DNA from: Pseudomonadota bacterium
GTDB lineage: Bacteria; Pseudomonadota; Gammaproteobacteria; Xanthomonadales; Rhodanobacteraceae
Direction: 5' to 3'
DNA: 64,000 nt
Assembly (NCBI GenBank): GCA_021795435.1
Contig: JAJYPJ010000009.1
Coordinates: 1 to 64,000 of the forward strand
Position numbers and translations under genes: made by a program. Below are positions 55,963 to 64,000 of the stretch, one piece after another. Under the pieces are notes generated by a model. The model saw only the letters and a program-made list of their open reading frames with translations, did not search any database and was not told the DNA's origin. Positions within the stretch are counted from its first letter, which is position 1. The number at the start of each line of letters is the position of its first letter.

Positions 55963-56343
55963 ATGAACATGCCTGCTCGCGATCGCATCTATCTCCGTGG
56001 GCTGGAAATCCACGCCGTCGTGGGTGTTTACGCGCAGGAACGCGCGAGACCGCGACGGCTTCGTGTGGACCTCGATATCGCCTGCGATACCCGGATGGCG
56101 GCGGCCCGTGATGACCTGGCGCTGACGCAGGATTACGACGCCATTGCGAGACGGCTTCGCGAGCTGGCGGCAAGCATGCAGCCGGCGCTACTGGAAACGC
56201 TGGCCGAGCGCATGGCGGAGCTGCTGCGTAAGGAATTCGGCGCACCGTGGGTCCGCCTGCGCATCGACAAGCCGGGCGCCGTGCAGGGTGTCGCCGGGGT
56301 CGGCATCGTCATTGAACGCGGCGAGGCCTTCGTGAACGATTGA
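55963..56343 (+). CDS. folB: dihydroneopterin aldolase FolB
   Basis: A 126-residue folate enzyme converting 7,8-dihydroneopterin to hydroxymethyl-dihydropterin. It begins DRIYLRGLEIHAVVGVYAQERARPRRLRVDLDI with the pterin-binding start, then DYDAIARRLRELAA and LETLAERMAELL and the C-terminal IDKPGAVQGVAGVGIVIERG. The catalytic Tyr is in DYDA. Octameric, cytosolic. A perfect palindrome CGCCGGATCCGGCG lies at 56345-56358 after the stop, without a T-run. Confidence 0.95.
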   Translation: MNMPARDRIYLRGLEIHAVVGVYAQERARPRRLRVDLDIACDTRMAAARDDLALTQDYDAIARRLRELAASMQPALLETLAERMAELLRKEFGAPWVRLRIDKPGAVQGVAGVGIVIERGEAFVND

Positions 56344-56816
56344 ACGCCGGATCCGGCGCAGCGTCCAGGCTTCAGGACCCGGCAAGCATTCGGGCCGTTG
56401 GCCGCGATGCATTCCGCGGAGGCGGATTGGCCGCCTATGGGGTAGCCATTACGCCTGTGCTGCGACGCGGGCAGGCGCCGATGGATCGCGTCGCCCGCTG
56501 CCACCGAAACCGGCCGACCGGGCCATACGCAAGCCCTTGCGGTCATCGCGCACGCGGACAGGCATCGGCGAGCTGCCCGAACAAAGGGGCCCAGCGCGCC
56601 GGCAATTTCCCAATCCAGACATGCGCTTGACAAACATTACAAATATGGCGTCATCGCAAATACATTTTCATTACACCGGCCGTCTGCCACTGGCTCAGCA
56701 CGGCATGGTGCCGTTAGGTTCGGGTTAAGGGTGTGCGCATGCGCACACCTTCGTGCACGAGTTGGCTGCTGTGACAACCGGTTGACCAAAGAACCAAACA
56801 CACGGAGTTCCGCCCC
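56344..56816. other. upstream region of the TonB receptor gene
   Basis: 473 bp. The first 280 bp are GC-rich with no coding sense. A TTGACA at 56627-56632 is followed by A/T-rich sequence but without a clear -10 at proper spacing. A 20-bp palindrome at 56730-56749 is listed separately. The ATG at 56817 follows GGAG at 56804. Confidence 0.5.
56730..56749. promoter_or_regulatory. 20-bp perfect palindrome in the TonB-receptor leader
   Basis: GGTGTGCGCATGCGCACACC is a perfect inverted repeat with no spacer, centred 77 bp upstream of the receptor start codon. It could be a repressor operator or a strong RNA hairpin in the leader. No T-run follows, so it is not a terminator. Confidence 0.55.
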
Positions 56817-59720
56817 ATGAAGCCCATGCAACGCCATCTTCTGGCGGCCGCGATCGTGGCCGCACTATCCGCTTCGGCCTATGCCGTTCCCGTGCACGCG
56901 CAGGACACGCAGGGCAGCAGCCAGAACCAGAACGGTAAGCCCAAGGAGCTGAAGAAGGTCATCGTGACCGGATCGCTCATCCCGACGGCCGAACTCGAGA
57001 CCGCCACTCCGACGGTTTCGATCACGGCGCAGGACATCAAGCAGCAGGGTTTCACCAACATCTACCAGGCGTTGCAGGCGATGCCGTTGGCCACCGGAGA
57101 AATCCAGGGCGCCTCCGCGACCGCCAGCTTCACCCAGGGCGCCCAGACCGTCTCGTTGCTGGGCCTGCCGCCCGATTTCACCCTGATCCTGGTCAATGGC
57201 CACCCGCTGGCCGATTACCCGCTGCTCTACAACGGGGCTGCCAGCGTGCAGGACATCTCGAACTTCCCGCTGTCCATGATCGACCGCATCGACATCGTGC
57301 CGGGGAATCAGTCGTCCATTTACGGATCGGCCGCCATCGCGGGCGTTGTCAACATCATCCTGAAGAAGCACGTCAGCGGCGTGCATTTCGAGTACCGCGC
57401 CGGCGGCTACTCGGATGGCGGCGGCAGCAGCCAGTTGATTTCCATGGTCGGCGGCTACCACCACAACCGCCTGGACATGGTCTATGGCTTGCAGTACTCG
57501 ACGCAGCAACCGATCTACCAGTTCCAGCGGCCCTACGGGACGTCCTATGCCAACCCGAATCCCTACCTGAAGGGTCAGCCGTTCGGTGCTTTCGGTATTT
57601 TCGACTACACCCTCTTCAACTACGTAGACCCGAACAGCATCACGCCCAACGCTTGCGCCAATGTCGCCAACCAATATGGCGGTACGACGGTGCGGTTCCA
57701 GACGCTCGTCAGCGGGCCGACGCCAGGCACCTACGTGCCCGGCGGCGGGTACATGTGTGGCAGCCCGAACTTCTGGGGCTACAACACGGTAATGAACAAG
57801 AACAACCAGGCCAGCGGCTATCTGTCGGGAAGCTTCCGCGTCAACGACAACATGGAGATCTACGGGAACCTGGTCGCGAATCTCCAGACGCAGGACTACG
57901 GCGCCGGCCCGTATTACAACTGGTGGGAGCCCAACATCAGTGCGTTCTACAACGGCGGCAGCCCCGGCATCATCTTCAACGCGGGTACGGGATCGTTCCA
58001 GAATCCATTCCGTTCGTTTGCACCGGAAGAGGTGGGTGGCCTGTTGGTCAATGGCACCCACGAAGTTGACCGCAGCTACAACTTCTACGGCGGCGTCCGC
58101 GGCAACGTGGGCAGCAGCAATTGGGGTTATGACGCGTTCTATGCGCGTTCGCAGTTCAACACGGTGACGAACACACCGCACCCCTTGACGAGCGCGGTTG
58201 ATGCCTTCTTCCAGAAGCAGTTCCTGGGGCCGCAACTGGGCACGTATTACGGGTATCCGGTGTACAACCCGAACTATGCCAACTTCTTCAAGAACATCAC
58301 GCCAGCGCAGTACCAGAGCTTCTTGGGGAACATGCACAGCAGCAGCGAGTCGTATACGCAGAACCTGAATCTCCAGGTGACCAACACGGACCTGTTCAAA
58401 TTGCCGGCGGGCGACGTCGGCTTCGCCGGCGTGCTGCAGGCCGGCGACCAGAACTGGTCGCTGCCAGTGAACCCGGTGCTGAATTCCGGCGGTTTCTGGG
58501 GTTACACCGGCTCCTCCGGTGGCGGTCGCCGCAACAACTACGCAGGCGCGGTCGAGTTCCACATCCCGCTCATCAGCAAGCTGAGCGCCGACATCTCCGC
58601 CCGCTATGACCGGTTCCATAACGATGGCGGCAGCACGTCGAGCCGGCCGACCTACAAGATCGCGCTGTCCTACCGACCGCTCAGCACGTTGCTGCTGAGG
58701 GCCAACTACTCGACCGCCTTCCGCATGCCCGACATGGGCTATGCATTTGTCGGAAACAGTGGCTTCTTCACGGGGGTCACGGACTACTATCAGTGCGAGC
58801 TGCTGTATCCGGGAACGCCCTATTCCGACTGCTCCAGCATCAACAACCCTTACATCAACGCGCAGATCAAGGGCACGCAGCGCGGCAATCCCAATCTATC
58901 GCCCATTACCGCCAAGAGCTGGGGCGCGGGTTTCGTCTGGTCGCCGACGTCGGGCTTCAACATCAGCGCGGACTACTACGACATCCGGATTGCCAACGAG
59001 GTGCAGTATCAGAGTATCAACACCCTGCTGCTGGACGACGCGCAATGCCTGCTGGGGCAGATCCCTGCCAACTCTCCGCTTTGCCAGACCGCGTATGCAG
59101 CTGTTTCGCGAGCTGGTGCCACGGCGCCGGTTCCGTACCTGATCAACGGCGTCACCATCGAGCCGATCAACATCGCCCGGGAGCGCGTCAGCGGCGTCAT
59201 CGCGAAGGGAAGCTACACCTACGACGCCGGTCACTGGGGTACCTTCACCCTCAGCGGGCAGTACAACGTGACCATGCATCACACCCTGCAGCTGGGCCCC
59301 GGCGACCCGACCTATGACCTGCTGCACAACCCTTACTACGACTACCTGTCCGCGCAGGGTGGTTCGGCGCTGGGTCCGGAGTTCAAGACCATCCTGAATG
59401 GCACGCTGGTCTGGAACATCCACAACTGGACGACGGCGTTGACTGCAGTCCGCTACGGCAAATTGCCGAACTTGGCGGCCTACACCAACCCAACCGTCTA
59501 CCAGACCTACAATGCCGGCCGGTTGCCGCCGTGGGTGATTTACAACGCCACGGTGAAATACGACATCGGCTCCGTGGCTAGCGTTGCCCTGACGGTCAAC
59601 AACCTGTTCAATTCGATGCCGCCGCTCGACCGCAGCTACACGGGCTGGCCCTTCTACGACAACGGTGCCTACAACATCTACGGCCGCTCGTATTACGTCG
59701 ATTTCAACTATCGCTTCTGA
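56817..59720 (+). CDS. TonB-dependent outer-membrane receptor
   Basis: A 967-residue receptor. Signal peptide to about residue 30 (ending VPVHAQ), then the plug: KVIVTGSLIPTAELETATPTVS, IYQALQAMP, LLGLPPDFTLILVNGHPLADY, SMIDRIDIVPGNQSSIYGSAAIAGVVNIILK. The barrel is rich in Tyr, Asn and Gly and ends YYVDFNYRF with a terminal Phe for Bam recognition. The KVIVTGS near residue 45 is typical of xanthomonad TonB receptors and may include the TonB box. The ligand is not predictable; no transport partner is adjacent. A palindrome lies in the leader and a strong terminator follows. Confidence 0.93.
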   Translation: MKPMQRHLLAAAIVAALSASAYAVPVHAQDTQGSSQNQNGKPKELKKVIVTGSLIPTAELETATPTVSITAQDIKQQGFTNIYQALQAMPLATGEIQGASATASFTQGAQTVSLLGLPPDFTLILVNGHPLADYPLLYNGAASVQDISNFPLSMIDRIDIVPGNQSSIYGSAAIAGVVNIILKKHVSGVHFEYRAGGYSDGGGSSQLISMVGGYHHNRLDMVYGLQYSTQQPIYQFQRPYGTSYANPNPYLKGQPFGAFGIFDYTLFNYVDPNSITPNACANVANQYGGTTVRFQTLVSGPTPGTYVPGGGYMCGSPNFWGYNTVMNKNNQASGYLSGSFRVNDNMEIYGNLVANLQTQDYGAGPYYNWWEPNISAFYNGGSPGIIFNAGTGSFQNPFRSFAPEEVGGLLVNGTHEVDRSYNFYGGVRGNVGSSNWGYDAFYARSQFNTVTNTPHPLTSAVDAFFQKQFLGPQLGTYYGYPVYNPNYANFFKNITPAQYQSFLGNMHSSSESYTQNLNLQVTNTDLFKLPAGDVGFAGVLQAGDQNWSLPVNPVLNSGGFWGYTGSSGGGRRNNYAGAVEFHIPLISKLSADISARYDRFHNDGGSTSSRPTYKIALSYRPLSTLLLRANYSTAFRMPDMGYAFVGNSGFFTGVTDYYQCELLYPGTPYSDCSSINNPYINAQIKGTQRGNPNLSPITAKSWGAGFVWSPTSGFNISADYYDIRIANEVQYQSINTLLLDDAQCLLGQIPANSPLCQTAYAAVSRAGATAPVPYLINGVTIEPINIARERVSGVIAKGSYTYDAGHWGTFTLSGQYNVTMHHTLQLGPGDPTYDLLHNPYYDYLSAQGGSALGPEFKTILNGTLVWNIHNWTTALTAVRYGKLPNLAAYTNPTVYQTYNAGRLPPWVIYNATVKYDIGSVASVALTVNNLFNSMPPLDRSYTGWPFYDNGAYNIYGRSYYVDFNYRF

Positions 59721-59743
59721 CGGTCGCAGTCCATCTGCAACCA

Positions 59744-59771
59744 GGGCCGGCGGCAACGCCGGCCCTTTTTT
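59744..59771 (+). terminator. rho-independent terminator after the TonB receptor
   Basis: Stem GGGCCGGCG (59744-59752) pairs with CGCCGGCCC (59757-59765) around a GCAA tetraloop, followed by six T (59766-59771). It is 24 bp after the stop and ends 16 bp before the next gene. Confidence 0.95.
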
Positions 59772-59786
59772 GTGTAGGCTGCCACG

Positions 59787-60980
59787 ATGCTGAAAGCCGA
59801 TTTGCCTGCGCCAGATGCCGCAGCCCTTGCCCATTCCGCCCGCCTTGTGGCGCACTTGCGCGAACTCATCGCATCGCATGGGCCGCTGCCCTTCAGTGCT
59901 TACATGGAGCGGGCGCTTTATGCACCCGGGCTCGGCTACTACAGCGCCGGGGCGCGGAAATTCGGCGTTCATGGCGATTTTGTGACCAGCGTGGAACTCG
60001 GGCCGGTGTTTGCCCGGTGCGTGGCCGCGGCGCTGGTGCCCGCCATGCGGACCCTTGACGACGATTTCGAATGGCTCGAGCTGGGCGGGGGCAGCGGCGC
60101 CTTTGCGGAACACATGCTCAAGGCGCTCGCCACGGCTGGCACGCTTCCCGTGCGCTACCGGATGCTCGAGCCGAGCGCCGAGCTGCGCGCGCGCCAACAG
60201 GAACGATTGCACGCCAACCTTCCCGCGGACGTCGCTGGCCGGGTGGAGTGGATTGACCGCCCTCCCGAGAATCCATGGCACGGTGTCCTGTTTGCCAACG
60301 AAGTGGTCGATGCGCTTCCCGCCACGCGTTTCTGCGTGCGTGATGGCGAGGTCTTCGAAGAGCACGTGGCGTTGGATGGAATGGGCCAATTCATGTTGCA
60401 AGACCGGCCGGCCGACTTCCTCGTGGCATCCGCCGTGCGGCATCTGGAGCGGTCGATCGGTCGCCCATTGGCCGAAGGCTATCGCTCCGAGCTGTTGCCC
60501 CAGCTCCCCTTCTGGATGCAGGCAGTTGCGGGAACATTGCGACAGGGACTGGCGCTCTTCGTCGACTATGGATATCCGCGGGCCGAGTACTACCAGCCGG
60601 GACGCTCGGGGGGTACGCTGCGGGCGTTCTACAGGCACCGTGTCCACGAGGACGTGTTCTTCCATCCCGGGTTGCAGGACCTCACCGCCAGTGTCGATTT
60701 CAGCGCACTCGTGGAGGCGGCGGCTTCTGCAGGACTGCAGTTGGCCGCCTACGTGCCGCAGGGACTCTTCCTGCAGGCGGCTGGGATCGCCACGGTGCAT
60801 GCCGAGGCTGCCCAGGGCCAGGATGCCCAGGGTTTGTACCGGTTGGCGCAAGAAATCAAGCGGCTGATGCTGCCGGAGGCGATGGGCGAGCGCTTCAAGG
60901 CGGCTCTCTTTACGCGAGGGTTGGCCGCGGCGCCCCTGCCGGCCGAACTGCTCGCGGCCGATCGAAGCGTCCAATTGTGA
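59787..60980 (+). CDS. SAM-dependent methyltransferase, MidA/NDUFAF7 family (DUF185)
   Basis: 397 residues beginning with ELIASHGPLPFSAYMERALYAPGLGYYSAGARKFGVHGDFVTSVELGPVF, the DUF185 signature, then motif I LELGGGSGAFAEHML and VDALPATRFCV, FVDYGYPRAEYYQP and a C-terminal domain. The mitochondrial relative NDUFAF7 symmetrically methylates an arginine of complex I subunit NDUFS2; the bacterial substrate is not known. Complete and standalone. Confidence 0.92.
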   Translation: MLKADLPAPDAAALAHSARLVAHLRELIASHGPLPFSAYMERALYAPGLGYYSAGARKFGVHGDFVTSVELGPVFARCVAAALVPAMRTLDDDFEWLELGGGSGAFAEHMLKALATAGTLPVRYRMLEPSAELRARQQERLHANLPADVAGRVEWIDRPPENPWHGVLFANEVVDALPATRFCVRDGEVFEEHVALDGMGQFMLQDRPADFLVASAVRHLERSIGRPLAEGYRSELLPQLPFWMQAVAGTLRQGLALFVDYGYPRAEYYQPGRSGGTLRAFYRHRVHEDVFFHPGLQDLTASVDFSALVEAAASAGLQLAAYVPQGLFLQAAGIATVHAEAAQGQDAQGLYRLAQEIKRLMLPEAMGERFKAALFTRGLAAAPLPAELLAADRSVQL

Positions 60981-61010
60981 CCGCGGCAGGGGCCCCCGCC
61001 GGGACGCTGG

Positions 61011-61784
61011 TCAGCTCCGCAGGCCCCGGCCGTAGTGGAGCAGCCGTTCGGCGGTGATTCCCAGCGCGATCAGCAGGACCACCATCACCCCGTAGGCCGG
61101 GCCGAGCGCAATGTCGCCGATCCCGAGCATGCCATCCCGGAATGCGCTCACCATGTACAGGATCGGATTGGCATGCGAGATCGCCCGCCAAGGCTCGGGT
61201 AATTGGTCGATCGAATAGAACACGCCACCCAGATAGGTCAGGGGCGTCAGCACGAAGGTGGGCACCAGCGCGATATCGTCGAACTTGCGGGCGAACATCG
61301 CGTTGATGAAGCCGGCCAACGAGAATATCGCTGTTGTCAGGACGACGCTGCTGATGGTGACCCACGCGCTCACCACGTGCAGGCTCGTAAAGAACAGCGA
61401 AATCGCCAGCACGATGACGCCCACCATCAGGCCCCGAAGCATCGCGCCGCCGACATAGCCGGCGAGGATCACCCGAGGTGGCATCGGACTGACGAGCATC
61501 TCCTCGACGTAGCGGCCGAACTTGGCGCCGAAAAAGGAGCTGGTGACGTTGCCGTAGCTGTTGACGATCACGCTCATCATCACGAGACCCGGCGTGATGT
61601 ACTGCATGTAGGTGAATCCATGGATCGTGCCGATCCGCGACCCGATCAACGTGCCGAAGATCAGGAAATACAGGGTCATCGTGATGGCCGGGGGCATGAG
61701 GGTCTGGCCCCAGATCCGGAGGATTCGGATCATCTCGCGGCGAATCAGCGTCAGGAAGGCCACCCATTGCTCGCGAACGGTCAT
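61011..61784 (-). CDS. ABC-2 type transporter permease
   Basis: 257 residues with six hydrophobic helices. KFGRYVEEMLVSPMPPRVILAGYVGGAMLRGLMVG in the middle is the cytoplasmic coupling region of ABC-2 permeases (NodJ/YadH/DrrB type), and FVLTPLTYLGGVFYSIDQLPEPWRAISHANPILYMVSAFRDGMLG is the family's characteristic C-terminal block. It starts within the stop of the ATPase gene (ATGA). Substrate unknown. The pair resembles E. coli YadG-YadH. Confidence 0.93.
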   Translation of the reverse strand: MTVREQWVAFLTLIRREMIRILRIWGQTLMPPAITMTLYFLIFGTLIGSRIGTIHGFTYMQYITPGLVMMSVIVNSYGNVTSSFFGAKFGRYVEEMLVSPMPPRVILAGYVGGAMLRGLMVGVIVLAISLFFTSLHVVSAWVTISSVVLTTAIFSLAGFINAMFARKFDDIALVPTFVLTPLTYLGGVFYSIDQLPEPWRAISHANPILYMVSAFRDGMLGIGDIALGPAYGVMVVLLIALGITAERLLHYGRGLRS

Positions 61785-62722
61785 GCTGCGACCTCCGCGC
61801 CGCTGCCCGTCAATCTGAGGAACAGTTCCTCAAGGCGATTCGCCTTGGTGCGCATCGAGCGCACCAGGATGCCCGCGGCGCTCAGCGCAGCAAATAGCGC
61901 GTTGAGGTCCCGTCCTTTCGGGAGTTCAACCTCGAGCGTGTCATCGTCAACGCGCCGGAGCTGCATGCCCTCGACGTGCGGCAGGACCGGCGGCGCATGA
62001 GGGGGCGCCAAGTCGAGAACGAACGTCTCCACGTCAAGCTTCGCCAGCAACGCCCTGACCGAGGTGTGCTCGATGATGCGGCCATGATCGATGATGGCCA
62101 CGTTGCGGCACAGGTTCTCGGCCTCTTCCAGATAATGCGTGGTGAGGATGACGGTCACGCCCCCGCGGTTGATGGCCTGCACGAACTGCCACATCGCCCG
62201 ACGGATCTCGATGTCGACGCCCGCGGTAGGCTCGTCCAGGATCAACACGCGCGGCTCGTTCATCATGGCCCGGGCGATCATCAATCGACGCTTCATGCCA
62301 CCGGACAGGTTCCGCGCGGGACCGAAGGCCTTGTCCCACAGGCGCAGCTCCGTGAGGTACTTTTCGGCACGGCCTCGCGCAATCTGGCGTGGAATACCGT
62401 AGAACCCGGCTTCATTCACGCAGATGTCGAACGGCCGCTCGAACTGGTTGAGGTTGATCTCCTGTGGAACCACGCCAAGCAAGGCCATGGCGCGGCTTCG
62501 ATCATGCTGCACGGAGACGTCAAAGACGCGCGCCTCGCCGCCTGTGCTGTTCACCAACGAAGCGAGAATACCGATCAAGGTCGACTTGCCCGCCCCGTTC
62601 GGCCCCAGGAGTGCAAACAGGTCGCCGGCTTCGACGCGAAGGTCGATGCCCTTGAGCGCCTCGACGCCATTGGGATAGGTCTTGCGCAGCGCGCGAAGAT
62701 CGAGCGCAGGGATCGGGGGCAT
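61781..62722 (-). CDS. ABC-2 type transporter ATPase (YadG-like)
   Basis: 313 residues. Walker A GPNGAGKST at 40-48, signature LSGGMKRR, Walker B VLILDEPTAGVD and H-loop ILTTHYLEE, with a C-terminal domain of about 80 residues at the end of which LEELFLRLTG is conserved. GVVPQEINLNQFERPFD at the Q-loop is typical of the YadG/NodI subgroup. Energy subunit for the following ABC-2 permease. Overlaps it by 4 bp. Confidence 0.94.
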   Translation of the reverse strand: MPPIPALDLRALRKTYPNGVEALKGIDLRVEAGDLFALLGPNGAGKSTLIGILASLVNSTGGEARVFDVSVQHDRSRAMALLGVVPQEINLNQFERPFDICVNEAGFYGIPRQIARGRAEKYLTELRLWDKAFGPARNLSGGMKRRLMIARAMMNEPRVLILDEPTAGVDIEIRRAMWQFVQAINRGGVTVILTTHYLEEAENLCRNVAIIDHGRIIEHTSVRALLAKLDVETFVLDLAPPHAPPVLPHVEGMQLRRVDDDTLEVELPKGRDLNALFAALSAAGILVRSMRTKANRLEELFLRLTGSGAEVAA

Positions 62723-62828
62723 GGGGGCTCATCCAGTGTAAGCGGCTAGTATATCGGCGCTCGGCGTGCGCACGTCGCGCCCGGGCAGACGCAGCGATTC
62801 CCTTGCGGCAACCGACGACGAACCACAC

Positions 62829-63578
62829 ATGATCCAGCATTTCACCCTGCGCCTCGCGCAGAGCCGAATGATCGCGCCCAGCGTGCGCCACCTTGCTTTC
62901 GCCCGGACCGACGGTCTGGCGTTTGCCTTTACTCCCGGGCAGTTCGTGCAGATCCACTTCACCTACGCGGACGGCAAGCCGACCAAGCGGAGCTACTCCA
63001 TTGCCACGGTGGCGAAGGCCGTTGGCCAGCCCGTGGAGTTGATCGAAATCGCGGTCAGCTTCGTGCCCGGTGGAGCCGCAAGCGAGCTGTTCGCGCATCT
63101 CGACGAAGGCGGGACCGTGGAGGCCAGCGGACCCTACGGACGGTTTGTGCTCGCCGACCAGGACACCAACAGGCGCTACCTGCTCATCGCGACGGGCACG
63201 GGCGTCACGCCATACCGCGCCATGTTGCCGGAGCTGGCGCACCAGATGCGGGATCGAGGGGTTGACGTGATCCTGGTTTACGGCGCACGAAGCGAAGCCG
63301 AACTGCTGTATGGCGAGGAGTTCGCGTCGTTTGCGGCAGCCCATCCGGGCTTCCGCTTCATTCCCTGCTTCAGCCGTGGCCCGCGTCCCCATCCCGGGCC
63401 CCAGGACCACCTTGGTTACGTGCAGTCCGTCTTGCCGAAGCTCATGCCTGACCCCGACCGGGACATCGCGTACTTGTGCGGCAATCCCAACATGGTCGAC
63501 GCGAGTTTCGAGGTCCTCAAGCAGGCAGGCTTGCCCGTGTCCTCCATCCGCCGCGAAAAATACGTTTCTTCTCGCTGA
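62829..63578 (+). CDS. fpr: ferredoxin--NADP+ reductase
   Basis: 249 residues from the ATG at 62829; the in-frame codons before it are not conserved. FAD domain with RSYSIA at 54-59 and GGAASELFAHLDEGGTVEASGPYGRFVL; the NADP domain has LLIATGTGVTPYRAMLPEL, VILVYGARSEAELLYGEEF, YLCGNPNMVDASFEVLKQAG and the C-terminus REKYVSSR. It moves electrons between NADPH and ferredoxin or flavodoxin, for redox defence and for Fe-S or desaturase electron supply. It stands alone. Confidence 0.95.
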   Translation: MIQHFTLRLAQSRMIAPSVRHLAFARTDGLAFAFTPGQFVQIHFTYADGKPTKRSYSIATVAKAVGQPVELIEIAVSFVPGGAASELFAHLDEGGTVEASGPYGRFVLADQDTNRRYLLIATGTGVTPYRAMLPELAHQMRDRGVDVILVYGARSEAELLYGEEFASFAAAHPGFRFIPCFSRGPRPHPGPQDHLGYVQSVLPKLMPDPDRDIAYLCGNPNMVDASFEVLKQAGLPVSSIRREKYVSSR

Positions 63579-63635
63579 GGCCCGCGAAAACGCCCAAATA
63601 CCTGCCGGTCAAGGAAAACTGAACTACACGGTTTA

Positions 63636-63647
63636 TACGAAATCGTA
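63636..63647. promoter_or_regulatory. 12-bp inverted repeat ahead of the last gene
   Basis: TACGA-AA-TCGTA, a perfect repeat with a 2-bp spacer, about 130 bp upstream of the ATG at 63776. It sits in an AT-rich stretch and could be a TetR-type operator or part of a promoter. The evidence is only the symmetry. Confidence 0.35.
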
Positions 63648-63775
63648 CAGTTCGGTAAGGTGTGAAGACGGCGTGATCTAACGTCCTTCTAACCAGCGCC
63701 GGTTATAAGAGTCGATGCTTCGCGATCGCCGCTCGGCACCGCGGGACCCTGAAACGACCGTCCGAGGACCCACCG

Positions 63776-64000
63776 ATGCGCTCAATTCATCGCGCGTTTG
63801 TCCCATTGCTGCTGCTCATGGCGGCCATCTCGGCGCCAGCCCTCGCCTGTCAGCGCGTATCCGCCGTGCTGCGGCCAGGCGAAATGATCGATGGGGTGTT
63901 TGCGCATTGGGGCGTATCCCGGAGTGATGCCTTCGTCTGGGGGCAGAAGATTGCCCATCGCATGCCGCTGCGCTTCCTGCGCGCGGGCGACCGCGTCCAG
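63776..64000 (+). CDS. exported protein, N-terminal part only (possible M23 peptidase)
   Basis: 75 residues are visible before the window ends. A signal peptide (FVPLLLLMAAISAPALA) is followed by CQRVSAVLRPGEMIDGVFAHWGVSRSDAFVWGQKIAHRMPLRFLRAGDRVQ. The spacing L-x-PGE-x2-D-x-VF...LRAGD resembles the LysM/OapA-like module that precedes M23 (LytM) metallopeptidase domains in proteobacteria, but no catalytic residues are in view. The Cys after the signal could be lipidated only with an atypical lipobox. Treat the function as tentative. Confidence 0.5.
   Translation, partial: MRSIHRAFVPLLLLMAAISAPALACQRVSAVLRPGEMIDGVFAHWGVSRSDAFVWGQKIAHRMPLRFLRAGDRVQ

Noticed and set aside
56627..56632. TTGACA as -35 of a sigma-70 promoter for the TonB receptor
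   Set aside because: No acceptable -10 at 15-19 bp spacing.
56865..58619. 584-codon minus-strand frame within the TonB receptor gene
   Set aside because: Val/Arg/Asp-rich shadow of the receptor with no family pattern.
58896..60974. Long minus-strand reading frame of 692 codons opposite the TonB receptor and the methyltransferase
   Set aside because: It lies antisense to two well-supported genes and has no recognisable domain; long antisense frames are expected in GC-rich DNA.
63622..63652. Larger palindrome with AACT/AGTT ends around the 12-bp repeat
   Set aside because: The outer arms are not centred on the same point as the core, so they do not form one dyad.

Overview
The window reads as one contiguous piece of a GC-rich gammaproteobacterial chromosome, most likely from the Lysobacterales (Xanthomonadales), perhaps Rhodanobacteraceae. 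The evidence is gene order and protein style, not a search. It includes algZ-algR-hemC, hslV-hslU followed by an unknown gene and a DUF971 gene, an HslV with a short propeptide before its catalytic Thr, DUF3426-fis-purH, and the rpsU-yqeY-dnaG block divergent from tsaD-folB. Nearly everything is dense core-genome coding sequence on both strands. There is no rRNA, CRISPR array, intact insertion sequence, plasmid origin or prophage. One tRNA gene is present.

Layout. 1-9.2 kb: partial MarR regulator, PagL-like lipid A deacylase, Atm1-type ABC exporter, esterase, AlgZ/AlgR-type two-component system, hemC, a DUF481 outer-membrane protein, a WYL regulator and a patatin-like phospholipase. 9.5-17.8 kb (minus strand): MASE2-like GGDEF protein, an OmpR-type two-component system with a small exported protein upstream, mutM, and a four-gene ABC system of the gliding (Gld) type. 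17.9-25.6 kb: fatty-acid desaturase, degenerate MobA-like protein, ntrB-ntrC-GNAT, and a tightly coupled trio of glycosyltransferase, DUF2334 deacetylase and flippase-like protein. 26.1-31.8 kb: glnK-amtB with a sigma-54 promoter and an NtrC-type site, ubiE, an MFS transporter and a large lipoprotein. 31.8-38.5 kb: ATPase/FtsX/HlyD exporter, DUF1993, a DoxX-like protein, then a small accessory scar (Phd-type antitoxin, YoeB-like remnant, 7-mer repeat cluster) beside tRNA-Ile(CAU).

38.6-49.2 kb: glutaredoxin fused to a cysteine-free HesB-like domain, hslVU, DUF971, uvrD, a saccharopine-dehydrogenase-like reductase, purH, fis and a DUF3426 protein. 49.3-51.6 kb: groESL with a CIRCE operator and a candidate sigma-32 promoter. 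52-56.3 kb: dnaG, yqeY, rpsU, tsaD, folB. 56.4-64 kb: a large TonB-dependent receptor, a MidA-type methyltransferase, an ABC-2 exporter pair, ferredoxin-NADP reductase, and the start of an exported protein at the window edge.

How the parts fit. Nitrogen control is nearly complete here: NtrB/NtrC at 20.2-22.6 kb, and their probable target glnK-amtB 5 kb away with matching sites. Protein quality control (HslVU, GroESL) and the translation/replication block are standard. Envelope functions dominate the rest: lipid A and fatty-acid modification, four ABC export systems, a putative glycan trio, and a TonB receptor. No clearly novel defence or mobile system is visible. The most interesting items are the toxin-antitoxin scar at 38 kb, the glutaredoxin/A-type fusion, the glycan trio, and the exported protein ahead of the two-component system.
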